From: Parahaliea aestuarii
Lineage (GTDB): Bacteria; Pseudomonadota; Gammaproteobacteria; Pseudomonadales; Halieaceae
NCBI RefSeq assembly: GCF_008064635.1
Contig: NZ_VRYZ01000005.1
Location: 62,001-126,000, forward strand
Direction: 5' to 3'
Length of the DNA: 64,000 nucleotides
The notes under the pieces were generated by a model that was not told the origin of the DNA, ran no database searches, and worked only from the letters and a program-made list of their open reading frames with translations. How positions within the stretch are numbered: the stretch's first letter is position 1; each line of letters starts with the position of its first letter. Shown here piece after piece: positions 13,643-22,948 of the stretch. The translations under genes and the position numbers were made by a program.

Positions 13643-13671
13643 GGGGCCGCAATGGCGGCCCCTCCGCTATT
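13643..13671 (+). terminator. Terminator-like hairpin between pstS and pstC (attenuator candidate)
   Basis: Perfect 8-bp stem GGGGCCGC/GCGGCCCC with a 4-nt AATG loop, followed by CTATTTT. It lies 16 bp after the pstS stop inside the operon. An in-frame ATG (13652) sits in the loop, which argues against using it as the pstC start. Confidence 0.7.
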
Positions 13672-13705
13672 TTGGCAAGCGACTATTCCTTTTGACGGCA
13701 AATTG

Positions 13706-15943
13706 ATGACAGACCTGGCACAGTACATACCGGCCCACCGCGCCAAGCTACGGTATATCAAGGACCGCCTGGCGACGGTGAGCATCACCGCCGGTGGCAC
13801 TGGCGTATTGCTGGCAATCCTGCTGATTTTCTTCTACCTCCTGTACGAAGTCCTGCCGCTGTTCGGCAGCGCCGAGGTGGAACCCGGAGTGCAGCATGAC
13901 TGGGCCGGTGAGGCGCCGGCCCTGCTCTATGTGGAGGAGCAGGGTGAGGTGGGACTGTCGGTGTCTGCGGGCGGAGAGGCACAGTTTTTCCGCGTCGAGG
14001 ACGCCAGTGTCATCAGTCGCCGGGATCTGGCTGCCGGCCATGCGCCGGTGACGGTGATTGCCCGCGACAGTGCTGAAGGCCGCTTGCTGGCGCTGGGGCA
14101 TGGCGATGGGGAAGTGACCCTGGCGCGTCACGACTACCGTGTCACCTATCCCGACGACGGCCGCCTGATCACCCCGTCGCTGAACCGCCTGTATGCGGAT
14201 CAGGTACTGCGTCTTGGCAGTGGTGCCGTGCGCGCCCTGGCGGTCAGCGACAGTAACAATGGCCTGTTGCTGGTGGCGGACCTGGACGGCGCCGGACTGC
14301 GCGGTTTGCGTTACAACCGCGAGGAAAACTTCCTCACCGGCGAGGTCACCCTGGAAGAGGAAGTGCTGCAACTGCCCAGTCTCGCCGGGCAGACCGCCGC
14401 CCTTTATCTCGGCGCAGGCCAGCGCTGGCTGTACCGCCTCGATCGCGCCGGCTATGTGACCGTGCTGGATATCAGCCGGGTTGGCGACGATGGCGTAGTG
14501 CCCATCGTTGCCACCGAGCCGCTGTTCGAGGGCGGCGGCCCGCTGGCCACCAGCGCCATGCTGCTCGGCAACATTTCCCTGCTGGCAGCCTCGGAAAAGG
14601 GTGAACTGGCACAGTACTTCATGGTGCGGGACGCCCAGGGCGGCAATCGCCTGAACCGTGTCCGCAGCTTTGATACCGATGGCGCGATCGCCACGCAGTT
14701 GCTGCCAGAACACCGGCGCAAAGGGTTCCTGCTGATCGGCCGGCAGGGTGAGTTGCAGCTTTTCCACACCACTGCCCACCGCCGGCTCTACGCCGCGCCC
14801 CTCGGTATAGAGGGCGCTGCGGTGGCTGCTATCGCGCCGCGCGGCGATGCGCTGGTGGCGGTGTCGGGCGGTGTTCTGGGCCAGTGGCAGGTACACAACG
14901 AACATCCCGATGTCTCCTGGTCGGCCCTTTGGGACGAGGTCTGGTATGAGAGTTACGACGAGCCGGCCTACATCTGGCAGTCTTCGGCCTCCAACAATGA
15001 TTTCGAACCCAAGTACAGTTTTGCCCCGCTCGCTTTCGGCACGCTGAAGGCGGCTTTCTATACCATGCTGCTGGCGGCGCCGCTGGCCATTTGCGGCGCC
15101 ATCTACACGGCCTATTTCATGGCGCCGGCGCTGCGTCGCAAGATCAAGCCGGTGATCGAGTTGATGGAGGCGCTGCCCACGGTGATCCTCGGCTTCCTCG
15201 CCGGCCTGTGGCTGGCGCCTTTTATCGAGGACAAGCTCACCGGAATATTCACCCTGCTGGTATTCATGCCAGTGGGCATATTGCTGTTTGCCTATGCCTT
15301 TTCCCGCCTGCCCCTGTCCCTGCGCAGTCGGGTGCCGACGGGTTGGGACGCGGCCCTGCTGATGCCCGTCGTCGTGTTGATCGGCTATCTCAGCTTTGCC
15401 CTCAACGACCCCATGGAACTGACGCTGTTTGGCGGTGACATGCGGCTGTGGATCACCCGGGAACTGGGTATTTCTTTCGACCAGCGCAACTCGCTGGTGG
15501 TGGGTATTGCCATGGGCATGGCGGTCATCCCCACGATTTTCTCCATCGCCGAAGACGCCATTTTCTCGGTACCGCAGCATCTCAGCGATGGCAGCCTGGC
15601 ACTTGGGGCCACGCCCTGGCAGACCCTGGTGGGGGTCGTGCTGCCGACCGCCAGCCCGGGCATTTTTTCCGGCCTGATGATCGGCCTCGGCCGCGCCGTG
15701 GGTGAAACCATGATCGTGCTGATGGCCACCGGCAACACGCCGATCATGGATGCCAATATCTTCGAGGGCATGCGCACGCTGTCCGCCAATATCGCGGTGG
15801 AAGTTCCCGAGGCGGAAGTGGACAGCACCCACTACCGGGTGCTGTTTTTAGCGGCCTTTGTCCTGTTCCTCTTCACCTTCGTGTTTAACACCATCGCAGA
15901 GCTGGTTCGCCAGCGCCTGCGCAGCAAGTATGGGTCGCTTTGA
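13706..15943 (+). CDS. pstC: Phosphate ABC transporter permease PstC (long form)
   Basis: Inner-membrane permease subunit. At 745 residues it is more than twice the length of E. coli PstC: an N-terminal membrane helix (about 28-50) is followed by a roughly 370-residue extracytoplasmic region with beta-propeller-like repeats, then the permease domain with the EAA-like loop [18 protein letters not shown]. Similar long PstC proteins occur in Pseudomonas. ATG 13706 is preferred to ATG 13652, which lies inside the hairpin after pstS; neither has a strong ribosome-binding site. The stop overlaps the pstA start. Confidence 0.9.
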   Translation: MTDLAQYIPAHRAKLRYIKDRLATVSITAGGTGVLLAILLIFFYLLYEVLPLFGSAEVEPGVQHDWAGEAPALLYVEEQGEVGLSVSAGGEAQFFRVEDASVISRRDLAAGHAPVTVIARDSAEGRLLALGHGDGEVTLARHDYRVTYPDDGRLITPSLNRLYADQVLRLGSGAVRALAVSDSNNGLLLVADLDGAGLRGLRYNREENFLTGEVTLEEEVLQLPSLAGQTAALYLGAGQRWLYRLDRAGYVTVLDISRVGDDGVVPIVATEPLFEGGGPLATSAMLLGNISLLAASEKGELAQYFMVRDAQGGNRLNRVRSFDTDGAIATQLLPEHRRKGFLLIGRQGELQLFHTTAHRRLYAAPLGIEGAAVAAIAPRGDALVAVSGGVLGQWQVHNEHPDVSWSALWDEVWYESYDEPAYIWQSSASNNDFEPKYSFAPLAFGTLKAAFYTMLLAAPLAICGAIYTAYFMAPALRRKIKPVIELMEALPTVILGFLAGLWLAPFIEDKLTGIFTLLVFMPVGILLFAYAFSRLPLSLRSRVPTGWDAALLMPVVVLIGYLSFALNDPMELTLFGGDMRLWITRELGISFDQRNSLVVGIAMGMAVIPTIFSIAEDAIFSVPQHLSDGSLALGATPWQTLVGVVLPTASPGIFSGLMIGLGRAVGETMIVLMATGNTPIMDANIFEGMRTLSANIAVEVPEAEVDSTHYRVLFLAAFVLFLFTFVFNTIAELVRQRLRSKYGSL

Positions 15944-17643
15944 TGGCGCAGCAGTCTGACATATACGCCAAGGGCCATCGTGGCCCGATCGCCTGGTTTC
16001 GCAGCGGCGAGCCGATGATCTGGCTCAATGCGGCGGCAGTCAGCATCTGCGTCATCGCCGTGCTGGGCTTGATCCTGCTGCTGGCAGTACGCGGATTAAG
16101 CCACTTCTGGCCGCGGAATGTGATGGCTGTCACCAGCAGCTACCAGGGTCAGCAGAAGCCCTTGCTGGGTGAGGTGGTCGAGCAGGTGCAGGTGTCTGGC
16201 GAGCAGCTCAGCGAAGCGGGTATCGAACTGCAGGGGCCGGGGCCTTTCTACGGCCGCTCCCTGGTGAAGCAGGGCAATCGCGATTACCTGGGCAGTGATT
16301 TCGTCTGGGTACTGGATGAGCAGATGTCCGATCCCTCCTGGCCGCGGGACATCGTGGTTGTGGAGCGACTGGAGTGGGGCAACTTCTACGGCCAGCTGGT
16401 ATCGGTTGAGGCTGACGGTGAAATGCTTGCAGATGCCACGCAGCCGGAGCAGTTGTGGCAGGCCTTCCAGGCGCAGATCGCCGATACCCTCGAGGTGCGC
16501 AAGGAAATTCACGGTATAGAGCGCATCGAGATCGGTGCCATCAACCACCAGATGGAGCGCCTGCGCCTGCGCGAGCGGTCGCTGCAACTGGACGGCCAAC
16601 TGGATGCTGCCGCGCAGGTTGAACTGGCGGCCGAACGCGCTGAACTCGACGCCCGCTACCAGGCTCTCCAGAGTCAGTTGCAGAGCCTGTACCAGAGTAT
16701 CCAGGGTGCCAGCTACAGCGCCCGCCTGGCGGACGGCCGGGTGGTGGAGTTGCCTGTCGCCAAGGTGGTCAGGGCCTACCAGCCCAATGCAATGAGTTTG
16801 TGGCAGAAGTGCGCCATGTATCTCGAAAAGCTGTGGGAGTTTCTCAGTGATGAGCCGCGGGAAGCCAATACAGAAGGCGGCATTTTCCCGGCCATGTTCG
16901 GCACCGTCATTATGGTGCTGCTGATGTCCATCATGGTGACACCCTTCGGTGTGGTGGCGGCGGTTTACCTGCGTGAATACGCCCGGCAGGGTTTTATCAC
17001 CCGCACTATCCGTGTGGCAGTGAACAACCTGGCCGGTGTGCCATCCATTGTCTACGGGGTCTTCGGCCTCGGCTTTTTTGTCTATTTCGTCGGCGGCGAA
17101 CTGGATCAGTTGTTCTTCCCTGCCGCACTGCCGAGCCCCACTTTTGGCACCCCCGGCCTGATGTGGGCCTCGCTGACCCTCGCCCTGCTGACCCTGCCGG
17201 TGGTGATTGTGGCCACGGAGGAGGGGCTGGCCCGCATTCCCAAGTCGATTCGCGAGGGCAGCCTGGCCCTCGGCGCCACCCGTGCGGAAACACTGTGGCG
17301 GGTGGTGCTGCCGATGGCGAGTCCGGCGATGATGACCGGCCTGATCCTGGCGGTGGCTCGGGCGGCGGGGGAGGTGGCGCCGCTGATGCTGGTAGGGGTG
17401 GTAAAACTGGCGCCTTCGCTGCCTGTGGACGGCAACTATCCGTTCTTGCACCTGGATCAGAAATTCATGCACCTGGGCTTCCACATCTACGATGTGGGCT
17501 TCCAGAGTCCCAACGTCGAGGCGGCGCGGCCGCTGGTCTACGCTACCGCCCTGTTGCTGGTGATACTTATCGCTTTGCTGAACCTGGCGGCAGTCTACTT
17601 GCGTAACCATTTGCGCGAGCGCTACAAGTCACTGGAGAACTAA
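15943..17643 (+). CDS. pstA: Phosphate ABC transporter permease PstA (long form)
   Basis: Second permease subunit of the Pst channel, 566 residues. A membrane helix near residues 27-50 precedes an extracytoplasmic region with a charged, probably coiled-coil stretch (about 170-250, rich in Glu, Arg, Leu and Gln). The permease domain occupies the last 270 residues, with the EAA-type loop [17 protein letters not shown]. Start ATG shares its A with the pstC stop (TGATG), implying translational coupling. The extended form matches the long PstC partner. Confidence 0.92.
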   Translation: MAQQSDIYAKGHRGPIAWFRSGEPMIWLNAAAVSICVIAVLGLILLLAVRGLSHFWPRNVMAVTSSYQGQQKPLLGEVVEQVQVSGEQLSEAGIELQGPGPFYGRSLVKQGNRDYLGSDFVWVLDEQMSDPSWPRDIVVVERLEWGNFYGQLVSVEADGEMLADATQPEQLWQAFQAQIADTLEVRKEIHGIERIEIGAINHQMERLRLRERSLQLDGQLDAAAQVELAAERAELDARYQALQSQLQSLYQSIQGASYSARLADGRVVELPVAKVVRAYQPNAMSLWQKCAMYLEKLWEFLSDEPREANTEGGIFPAMFGTVIMVLLMSIMVTPFGVVAAVYLREYARQGFITRTIRVAVNNLAGVPSIVYGVFGLGFFVYFVGGELDQLFFPAALPSPTFGTPGLMWASLTLALLTLPVVIVATEEGLARIPKSIREGSLALGATRAETLWRVVLPMASPAMMTGLILAVARAAGEVAPLMLVGVVKLAPSLPVDGNYPFLHLDQKFMHLGFHIYDVGFQSPNVEAARPLVYATALLLVILIALLNLAAVYLRNHLRERYKSLEN

Positions 17644-17644
17644 A

Positions 17645-18469
17645 TTGGAAAATCACGCCATCGATATCCAGGCGCTGCGACGCGGCAGCCTGAAGGCGGA
17701 GCAGGACACACCGCCCACCTGCCTGGCGGTGAACGGTCTCAACCTGTTCTACAACAACGATGCCCAGGCGCTCTACGACATCAAGCTGGAAATACCGCGC
17801 CAGCGGGTGACGGCCTTCATCGGCCCCAGCGGCTGCGGCAAATCGAGCCTGCTGCGCTGCATCAACCGTATGAACGACCTGGTGGACGGCTGCCGTGTGC
17901 AGGGTGAACTGTTGCTGGATGGCGAAGACATCTACCACCCGCGAGTGGACGTGGCCAGCCTGCGTCGGCGGGTGGGCATGGTGTTCCAGAAGCCCAACCC
18001 CTTCCCCAAATCGATTTACGAGAACGTGGCCTACGGCCTGCGCATCCAGGGCATCAACAAAAAGCGCGTGCTGGATGAGGTGGTGGAAAAGTCCCTGCGC
18101 GCCGCGGCCCTGTGGGACGAGGTAAAAGACCGCCTGCACGAGAGCGCCCTGGGCATGTCCGGCGGTCAGCAGCAGCGTCTGGTGATTGCGCGCACCATTG
18201 CGGTGGAACCCGAGGTGTTGTTGCTGGATGAGCCGGCCTCGGCGCTGGACCCGATTTCCACCCTGAAGATCGAGGAACTCATCTACGAGCTGAAATCCCG
18301 CTACACTATAGTTATTGTGACCCATAACATGCAGCAGGCCGCGCGGGTGTCAGACATGACGGCGTTCATGTACATGGGCAAGCTGGTAGAGTTCGATACC
18401 ACCGACAATTTGTTTACCAATCCCGCCAGGAAGCAGACCGAGGACTACATCACCGGTCGCTACGGTTAA
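17645..18469 (+). CDS. pstB: Phosphate ABC transporter ATP-binding protein PstB
   Basis: Cytoplasmic ATPase of the Pst transporter, 274 residues. Walker A is GPSGCGKSS, the Q-loop [10 protein letters not shown] is characteristic of PstB, the signature is MSGGQQQR, Walker B is [12 protein letters not shown] and the switch His is in VTHNMQQA. The start is a TTG one base after the pstA stop; the next ATG in frame would remove part of the conserved core, so TTG is the plausible start. Confidence 0.96.
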   Translation: MENHAIDIQALRRGSLKAEQDTPPTCLAVNGLNLFYNNDAQALYDIKLEIPRQRVTAFIGPSGCGKSSLLRCINRMNDLVDGCRVQGELLLDGEDIYHPRVDVASLRRRVGMVFQKPNPFPKSIYENVAYGLRIQGINKKRVLDEVVEKSLRAAALWDEVKDRLHESALGMSGGQQQRLVIARTIAVEPEVLLLDEPASALDPISTLKIEELIYELKSRYTIVIVTHNMQQAARVSDMTAFMYMGKLVEFDTTDNLFTNPARKQTEDYITGRYG

Positions 18470-18501
18470 TCCGGCCTGCCGTTCCAGGAGACGCAAGCGC
18501 G

Positions 18502-19233
18502 ATGTTGCAACAGGACAGCTACAAGCAGCACATTTCCGCCCAGTTCAACGCCGAACTGGAAGCGGTCAAGAATCATCTGCTGGAAATGGGCGGGATGGTC
18601 GAGCAGCAGATTTCCCGCGCTATCGAGTCCCTGCTGAATCGGGACAGTGGCCTGGCGGAAGAGATCATCGCCAACGATGAACTGGTCAATAAACTGGAGA
18701 TCAGTATCGACGAGGAGTGCTCGCGCATTCTGGCCCGGCGCCAGCCGGCGGCCTCCGACCTGCGCCTGGTGTTTACTATCTCCAAGGTCACCACCGACCT
18801 CGAGCGTATCGGTGACGAGGCTTCCAAGATTGCCCGCCAGGCGGTGCGCCTGTCGGAGGAGGGTGGCTCGCCCAGCAATTTTGTGGAAATCCGCCACATA
18901 GGCAGCTACGTCAATACGATGTTGCGCAAATCGCTGGATGCCTTTGCCCGCCTCGATGTGGACATGGCGGTGGACACCATCGTGTCGGACCGCTCGGTGG
19001 ACACCGAATACGCCACGGCCATGCGCAGCCTGATCACCTTCATGATGGAAGACCCCCGTACCATCGGGCCGGTGATCAACGAAATGTGGGCGTTGCGCAG
19101 TCTGGAGCGGGTGGGCGATCACGCCAGCAATATCTCTGAGCACGTTGTCTATCTGGTGCGCGGCCTCGATGTGCGCCATATCGAGCCCGATGAGGTCGTC
19201 GCCCAGGTCGAGGAATCCCGGCGTCGCGACTGA
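18502..19233 (+). CDS. phoU: Phosphate transport regulator PhoU
   Basis: Helical regulator (243 residues) that links Pst transporter state to PhoR and keeps the Pho regulon off when phosphate is ample. Two repeats of the PhoU three-helix unit are visible, each with a metal-binding DLERIGDEA / SLERVGDHASNI type motif (first near residue 97, second near 200). It is the last gene of the pst operon, 32 bp after pstB. Confidence 0.96.
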   Translation: MLQQDSYKQHISAQFNAELEAVKNHLLEMGGMVEQQISRAIESLLNRDSGLAEEIIANDELVNKLEISIDEECSRILARRQPAASDLRLVFTISKVTTDLERIGDEASKIARQAVRLSEEGGSPSNFVEIRHIGSYVNTMLRKSLDAFARLDVDMAVDTIVSDRSVDTEYATAMRSLITFMMEDPRTIGPVINEMWALRSLERVGDHASNISEHVVYLVRGLDVRHIEPDEVVAQVEESRRRD

Positions 19234-19347
19234 GGCGGCGCGTCCCACGGGCTGTTTCTGGCAGCACTTTGCCGGGACTGGGGGCAGGTTTTGAGCGCCT
19301 TATGCTCGATGGCGGCTGTCGCCTCCGGTTTTTGTCGCGCGTCGCGC

Positions 19348-19375
19348 TTGCATTGATCCGACGCATGAGTAAAAT
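19348..19375 (+). promoter_or_regulatory. Promoter of tRNA-Glu
   Basis: -35 TTGCAT (19348-19353), 16-bp spacer, -10 TAAAAT (19370-19375), then a GC-rich ACCGCGC discriminator typical of stringently controlled stable RNA promoters. It sits about 34 bp before the mature tRNA. Confidence 0.6.
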
Positions 19376-19408
19376 ACCGCGCTTCCAACACACAGGTTGG
19401 AACGCTGC

Positions 19409-19484
19409 GTCCCCTTCGTCTAGTGGTCCAGGACACCGCCCTTTCACGGCGGGAACAGGGGTTCGAACCCCCTAGGGGACGCCA
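19409..19484 (+). tRNA. tRNA-Glu (UUC)
   Basis: 76-nt cloverleaf with encoded CCA. Acceptor GTCCCCT pairs with AGGGGAC; anticodon stem CCGCC/GGCGG encloses loop CTTTCAC with anticodon TTC at 19443-19445; T arm has GGTTCGAACC. It differs from the second tRNA-Glu copy near 58.6 kb by two D-loop bases. Confidence 0.97.
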
Positions 19485-19510
19485 TACAATTGCGCCTTTT
19501 GGGCGCGGCA

Positions 19511-19538
19511 AAAAGCCCGGTATTGCACCGGGCTTTTT
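19511..19538 (+). terminator. Rho-independent terminator after tRNA-Glu
   Basis: Stem AAAAGCCCGGT / ACCGGGCTTTT with a 5-nt ATTGC loop, running into a T tract. It separates the tRNA unit from hisC. Confidence 0.9.
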
Positions 19539-19572
19539 TGTCTCTGCGATAGCCGCCGGGTGGAGGTTGGCC

Positions 19573-20628
19573 ATGAGCCGTTTCTGGAGCGAGATTACCC
19601 ACACGCTGGTTCCCTATGTGCCGGGGGAACAGCCCCGTCACCAGCGACTGGTCAAACTCAATACCAACGAGGCGCCGATCGAGGCATCACCGAAGGTGCT
19701 TGAGGCCATTCGCAGTACCAGCGGCGACCAGCTGCGGCGCTATCCGGATCCGGAATCGGTGGCCCTGCGCCAGGCGATAGCCACACGCTTCGCTCTCGAC
19801 CCCGCGCAGGTGTTTGTCGGTAACGGTTCTGATGAAGTGCTGGCCCACGCCTTCCTCGGCCTGCTCAAGCATCCGCAAGCAGTGCTGTTCCCGGATATTA
19901 CCTACAGCTTCTATACGGTGTGGGCCGGCCTCTATGGCATCGCCTGTCGCCAGGTGCCGCTGGATGAACATTTTGCGGTCAAGGTGGGCGAATACGCCGA
20001 ACCCAATGGCGGCATCGTCCTGCCTAACCCCAATGCCCCCACCGGCATTCTGCTGCCGCTTGAAGATATTCGCCGCCTGTTGCAGGCCAACCGCGACAGT
20101 GTCGTGATTATCGACGAGGCCTATATCGACTTTGGTGGCGAATCGGCGGCGGCATTGATTCCGGAGTTCGACAATCTGCTGGTGGTGCATACCCTGTCGA
20201 AGTCGCGGGCACTGGCGGGGCTGCGGGTCGGTTACGCCCTCGGCCAGGCGGAGCTGATCGAGGGCCTGAACCGGGTGAAGAACTGTTTTAATTCCTATCC
20301 CCTGGATGTCATTGCCCAGCGCGCGGCGGTGGCCTCGCTGGAGGACGAAAGCTGGTTCAGGGCCGGTTGCAACGAGGTGATGGAGACCCGGGCGTGGCTG
20401 TGTGGCGAGCTGGCGCGGCTGGGCTTTGAGTGTTTGCCTTCAGCGGCAAATTTTGTCTTTGCCAGCCACCCGCAGCGGCATGCCCGGGAGTTGTTCGAGG
20501 CCCTGCGGGAGCAGGGCATCATCGTGCGGCACTTCGCCAGGCCGCGTATCGACCGCTTCCTGCGAGTCAGTATTGGCAGTCGCGCGGACTGCGAGATACT
20601 CGTAGAGGCGCTCGAACAGCTGCTCTAG
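19573..20628 (+). CDS. hisC: Histidinol-phosphate aminotransferase HisC
   Basis: PLP enzyme of histidine biosynthesis (imidazole acetol-phosphate plus glutamate), 351 residues, fold type I. Conserved features: LNTNEAP near residue 30, FVGNGSDEVL, PNPNAPTG, VIIDEAYIDF and the PLP Lys 210 in TLSKSRALAGLRVGY; C-terminal Arg motif FLRVSIGS. The frame is open back through the tRNA, but ATG 19573 has GGAGG 6 nt upstream and matches the family N-terminus. It stands alone rather than in a his operon, so it could also serve as a general aromatic/HisC2-type aminotransferase. Confidence 0.9.
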   Translation: MSRFWSEITHTLVPYVPGEQPRHQRLVKLNTNEAPIEASPKVLEAIRSTSGDQLRRYPDPESVALRQAIATRFALDPAQVFVGNGSDEVLAHAFLGLLKHPQAVLFPDITYSFYTVWAGLYGIACRQVPLDEHFAVKVGEYAEPNGGIVLPNPNAPTGILLPLEDIRRLLQANRDSVVIIDEAYIDFGGESAAALIPEFDNLLVVHTLSKSRALAGLRVGYALGQAELIEGLNRVKNCFNSYPLDVIAQRAAVASLEDESWFRAGCNEVMETRAWLCGELARLGFECLPSAANFVFASHPQRHARELFEALREQGIIVRHFARPRIDRFLRVSIGSRADCEILVEALEQLL

Positions 20629-20635
20629 TAGCGCG

Positions 20636-21757
20636 TCAGCACTTTTCCAGTACTACGCTGCCAATACTGTAGCCGGCGCCGAAGGAGCACAGTACGCCGA
20701 GGTCGCCGCTGCCCATGTCCGCGCGGTGCTTGTGAAACGCGATCACCGAGCCGGCGGAACTGGTATTGGCGTACTCGTCCAGAATGGTGGGCGCTTCCTC
20801 GTCGGTGGCCTCCCGCCCCAGGACCTTCCTGGCAATCAGGTGGTTCATGCTGAGGTTGGCCTGGTGTAGCCACATGCGGCGCAGGCGGGTGGGGGGGATG
20901 TCCAGTCGCTCGAGTTGTTCCGACATCTGCTTTGCCACTGCCGGGCAGACCTCCTTGAATACCTTGCGCCCCTCCTGTACGAACAGCTTGTCCGCCATGC
21001 CGATGCCGCTTTCGTCGCCGCGGTTGAGAAAGCCGAAGTTATTGCGGATGTTATTGGAATACATGGTCTGCAGCTTGCTGTCGAGGATGCGGAAGCAGTC
21101 GCTGCTGGTGGCGCTGTCTTCGCGTTCGACAATCACGGCGGTGCAGACATCGCCAAAGATGAAGTGGGAGTCGCGGTCGCGGAAGTTGAGGTGGCCGCTG
21201 CAAATCTCCGGGTTCAGCATCAGCACACAACGGGCGCTGCCATTGGCGATGGCGTCGCGGGCCTGCTGGATACCGAAGGTGGCCGAGGAGCAGGCCACAT
21301 TCATGTCGAAGCCGTAACCCTCAATACCCAGGGCCGCCTGGATTTCCACCGCCATAGCGGGGTAGGGGCGCTGCATGTTGGAGGCGGCGACGATCACGGC
21401 GTCGATATCAGAGGCCGTTTTACCGGCCTGGGCCATGGCCTCGCGGGCTGCGGCCACTGCCATTTCACACTGTACCGAGGGCTCGTCATTGCTGCGCTCG
21501 GGAATACTGGGCGTCATCCGCTCCGGGTCGAGGACGCCGGACTTGTTCACCACATAGCGCGATTTGATGCCCGAGGCCTTGAGAATAAACTCTTCGGAGG
21601 AGTGCGCGAGGGCGGGCAGTTCACCGCGGCCGATGGCGTCGGCGTTGTCCCGGTTGTAATTGTCGACATAGGTATTGAAGGCGGCCACCAGCTCGGCGTT
21701 GCTGATGGACTCCGGCGGGGTGTAGAGGCCGGTGCCGCTGATGACGATGGCGGTCAT
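20636..21757 (-). CDS. Beta-ketoacyl-ACP synthase III family protein
   Basis: FabH-like condensing enzyme of 373 residues, longer than E. coli FabH (317). The catalytic triad is intact: Cys 156 in NVACSSATFG, His 298 in WLHQANLSMNH and Asn 331 in YANTSSAGS. The insertion around residues 30-55 and C-terminal FGAGYSIGSVVL resemble the Pseudomonas PA3286-type KAS III that accepts medium-chain acyl-CoA and feeds it into fatty acid synthesis; that substrate assignment is inference. It is convergent with hisC (7 bp between stops). AGGAG lies upstream of the ATG. Confidence 0.85.
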   Translation of the reverse strand: MTAIVISGTGLYTPPESISNAELVAAFNTYVDNYNRDNADAIGRGELPALAHSSEEFILKASGIKSRYVVNKSGVLDPERMTPSIPERSNDEPSVQCEMAVAAAREAMAQAGKTASDIDAVIVAASNMQRPYPAMAVEIQAALGIEGYGFDMNVACSSATFGIQQARDAIANGSARCVLMLNPEICSGHLNFRDRDSHFIFGDVCTAVIVEREDSATSSDCFRILDSKLQTMYSNNIRNNFGFLNRGDESGIGMADKLFVQEGRKVFKEVCPAVAKQMSEQLERLDIPPTRLRRMWLHQANLSMNHLIARKVLGREATDEEAPTILDEYANTSSAGSVIAFHKHRADMGSGDLGVLCSFGAGYSIGSVVLEKC

Positions 21758-21869
21758 GCGGGAACTCCTGAAGGTGAAATGGCGGACCCGATTTCGGGGC
21801 CTTTGAATGGCCGCTAGTGTACCCCGAATCCTGCCGTGACGCCGTTGCGGCGGGAAAATTACCGGCCCG

Positions 21870-22820
21870 CTAGCGGCGGCTGGTATTGGCGATGGTCACC
21901 ACATCGCCCAGGCGCAGCCCCACGAACTCGCGGATGTCCGCGGAGAGTTCGCGGTAGAAGTGCCGGCTTGGGGCGGCTGCACGCCAGGCCAGGCCGTGGT
22001 CTCGCACCAGCGGCACACCTTCCAGCTGGCTGACATAGAGCGCCTCCGGCTTGTGCATCTCGGAGTGAATGTACAGGGCGGGAAGAAAGGCCGTGCCCAG
22101 TCCCATCACTACCATCTGGCGCAGGGTGTCGAGGCTGGTGCCTTCGTAGTCGCGTTCGATCACCGCGCCAATCCTGTCGCAGACATTTTTCACCAGTGAA
22201 TGGATATGGTGCTGCGCTTCCAGTGTCAGCACCCGCTCGCCCCTGAGTTGCGGGGGGCGCACCACCGGATTGCCGGCCAGGCGGTGATCCGCAGGTACCA
22301 CATAGCGCAGCGGTTCGCTGAACAGGCCCTCGATAATCAGGTCTTCGGCGCGCACCGGCAGTGGCAGGATGGCGATGTCGAGGGAGCCGCTGCGCAATTC
22401 CTGCAGCAGAATCTGGTGCGGTTGTTCGCGCACATAGAGCTTGAGCTTGTGGTGGCGTTTGTGCAATTCGGGCATCACGTGGGGCAGCAGGTAGGGGCCG
22501 AGGGTGGGGGGGACGCCGAGCCGGTAAGTGGTCTGCCGCCCCTCGCTCACCACTGCCGCCCGCTCGCGCAGGTTGCGCATGGTCGACAGCACTTCCCGCG
22601 CATAGGGCAGTAGCTCGCGGCCCTCCGGCGTGAGGTGGGTGCCGCTGCGGGAGCGCTCCAGTAGCGCTACGTTCAGACCCGCCTCCAGGGTGCTGATCTG
22701 GGCGGTAAGCGCTGGCTGGCTGATCTGCAGCTCCTCCGCGGCGCCGCGATAACTGAGCAGGCGGGCGACGTTTTCGAAGTATTCAAGTTGACGCAGGGTC
22801 GGTTCTTTCGGGCGTGCCAC
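21870..22820 (-). CDS. OxyR-like LysR family transcriptional regulator lacking the peroxidatic cysteine
   Basis: LysR regulator (316 residues): winged-helix domain with LRQLEYFENVARLLSYRGAA and SQPALTAQISTLE, then a substrate-binding domain very like OxyR (TSLDTLRQMVVMGLGTAFLPAL). Aligned with E. coli OxyR LEDGHC, this protein has LEAQHH: the position of peroxidatic Cys 199 is His 205, while the equivalent of Cys 208 remains as Cys 214 exactly nine residues later. Peroxide sensing by disulfide is therefore unlikely. GTG 22820 has GGAG 6 nt upstream; a GTG four codons earlier is possible but leaves only a 7-bp gap to the operator. Divergent from carbonic anhydrase/sulP. Confidence 0.85.
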   Translation of the reverse strand: MARPKEPTLRQLEYFENVARLLSYRGAAEELQISQPALTAQISTLEAGLNVALLERSRSGTHLTPEGRELLPYAREVLSTMRNLRERAAVVSEGRQTTYRLGVPPTLGPYLLPHVMPELHKRHHKLKLYVREQPHQILLQELRSGSLDIAILPLPVRAEDLIIEGLFSEPLRYVVPADHRLAGNPVVRPPQLRGERVLTLEAQHHIHSLVKNVCDRIGAVIERDYEGTSLDTLRQMVVMGLGTAFLPALYIHSEMHKPEALYVSQLEGVPLVRDHGLAWRAAAPSRHFYRELSADIREFVGLRLGDVVTIANTSRR

Positions 22821-22839
22821 AAGTTGCTCCACAGATGTC

Positions 22840-22858
22840 TGATAGTTTTAGGCTATCA
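22840..22858. promoter_or_regulatory. Putative LysR/OxyR-type operator
   Basis: TGATAG-N7-CTATCA, a perfect 6-bp inverted repeat whose inner part is the OxyR-like ATAG-N7-CTAT. A weaker second half with CTAT follows near 22876. It lies in the divergent region between the LysR gene and the carbonic anhydrase gene, so it probably serves both. Confidence 0.65.
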
Positions 22859-22948
22859 ACAACTTACAGATACTTCTATGAAATTATCAAGCTAATTTGT
22901 CACTCATACCCACGCCAATCCACAACAGTCATCCGTGAAGGAGTAACC

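Noticed and set aside
13748-15832. 694-codon minus-strand frame opposite pstC
   Set aside because: Shadow frame antisense to pstC; His/Gln/Arg-rich with no domain.
19423-19572. N-terminal extension of hisC into the tRNA-Glu gene
   Set aside because: Would be translated from the tRNA and its terminator; ATG 19573 has a good GGAGG site.
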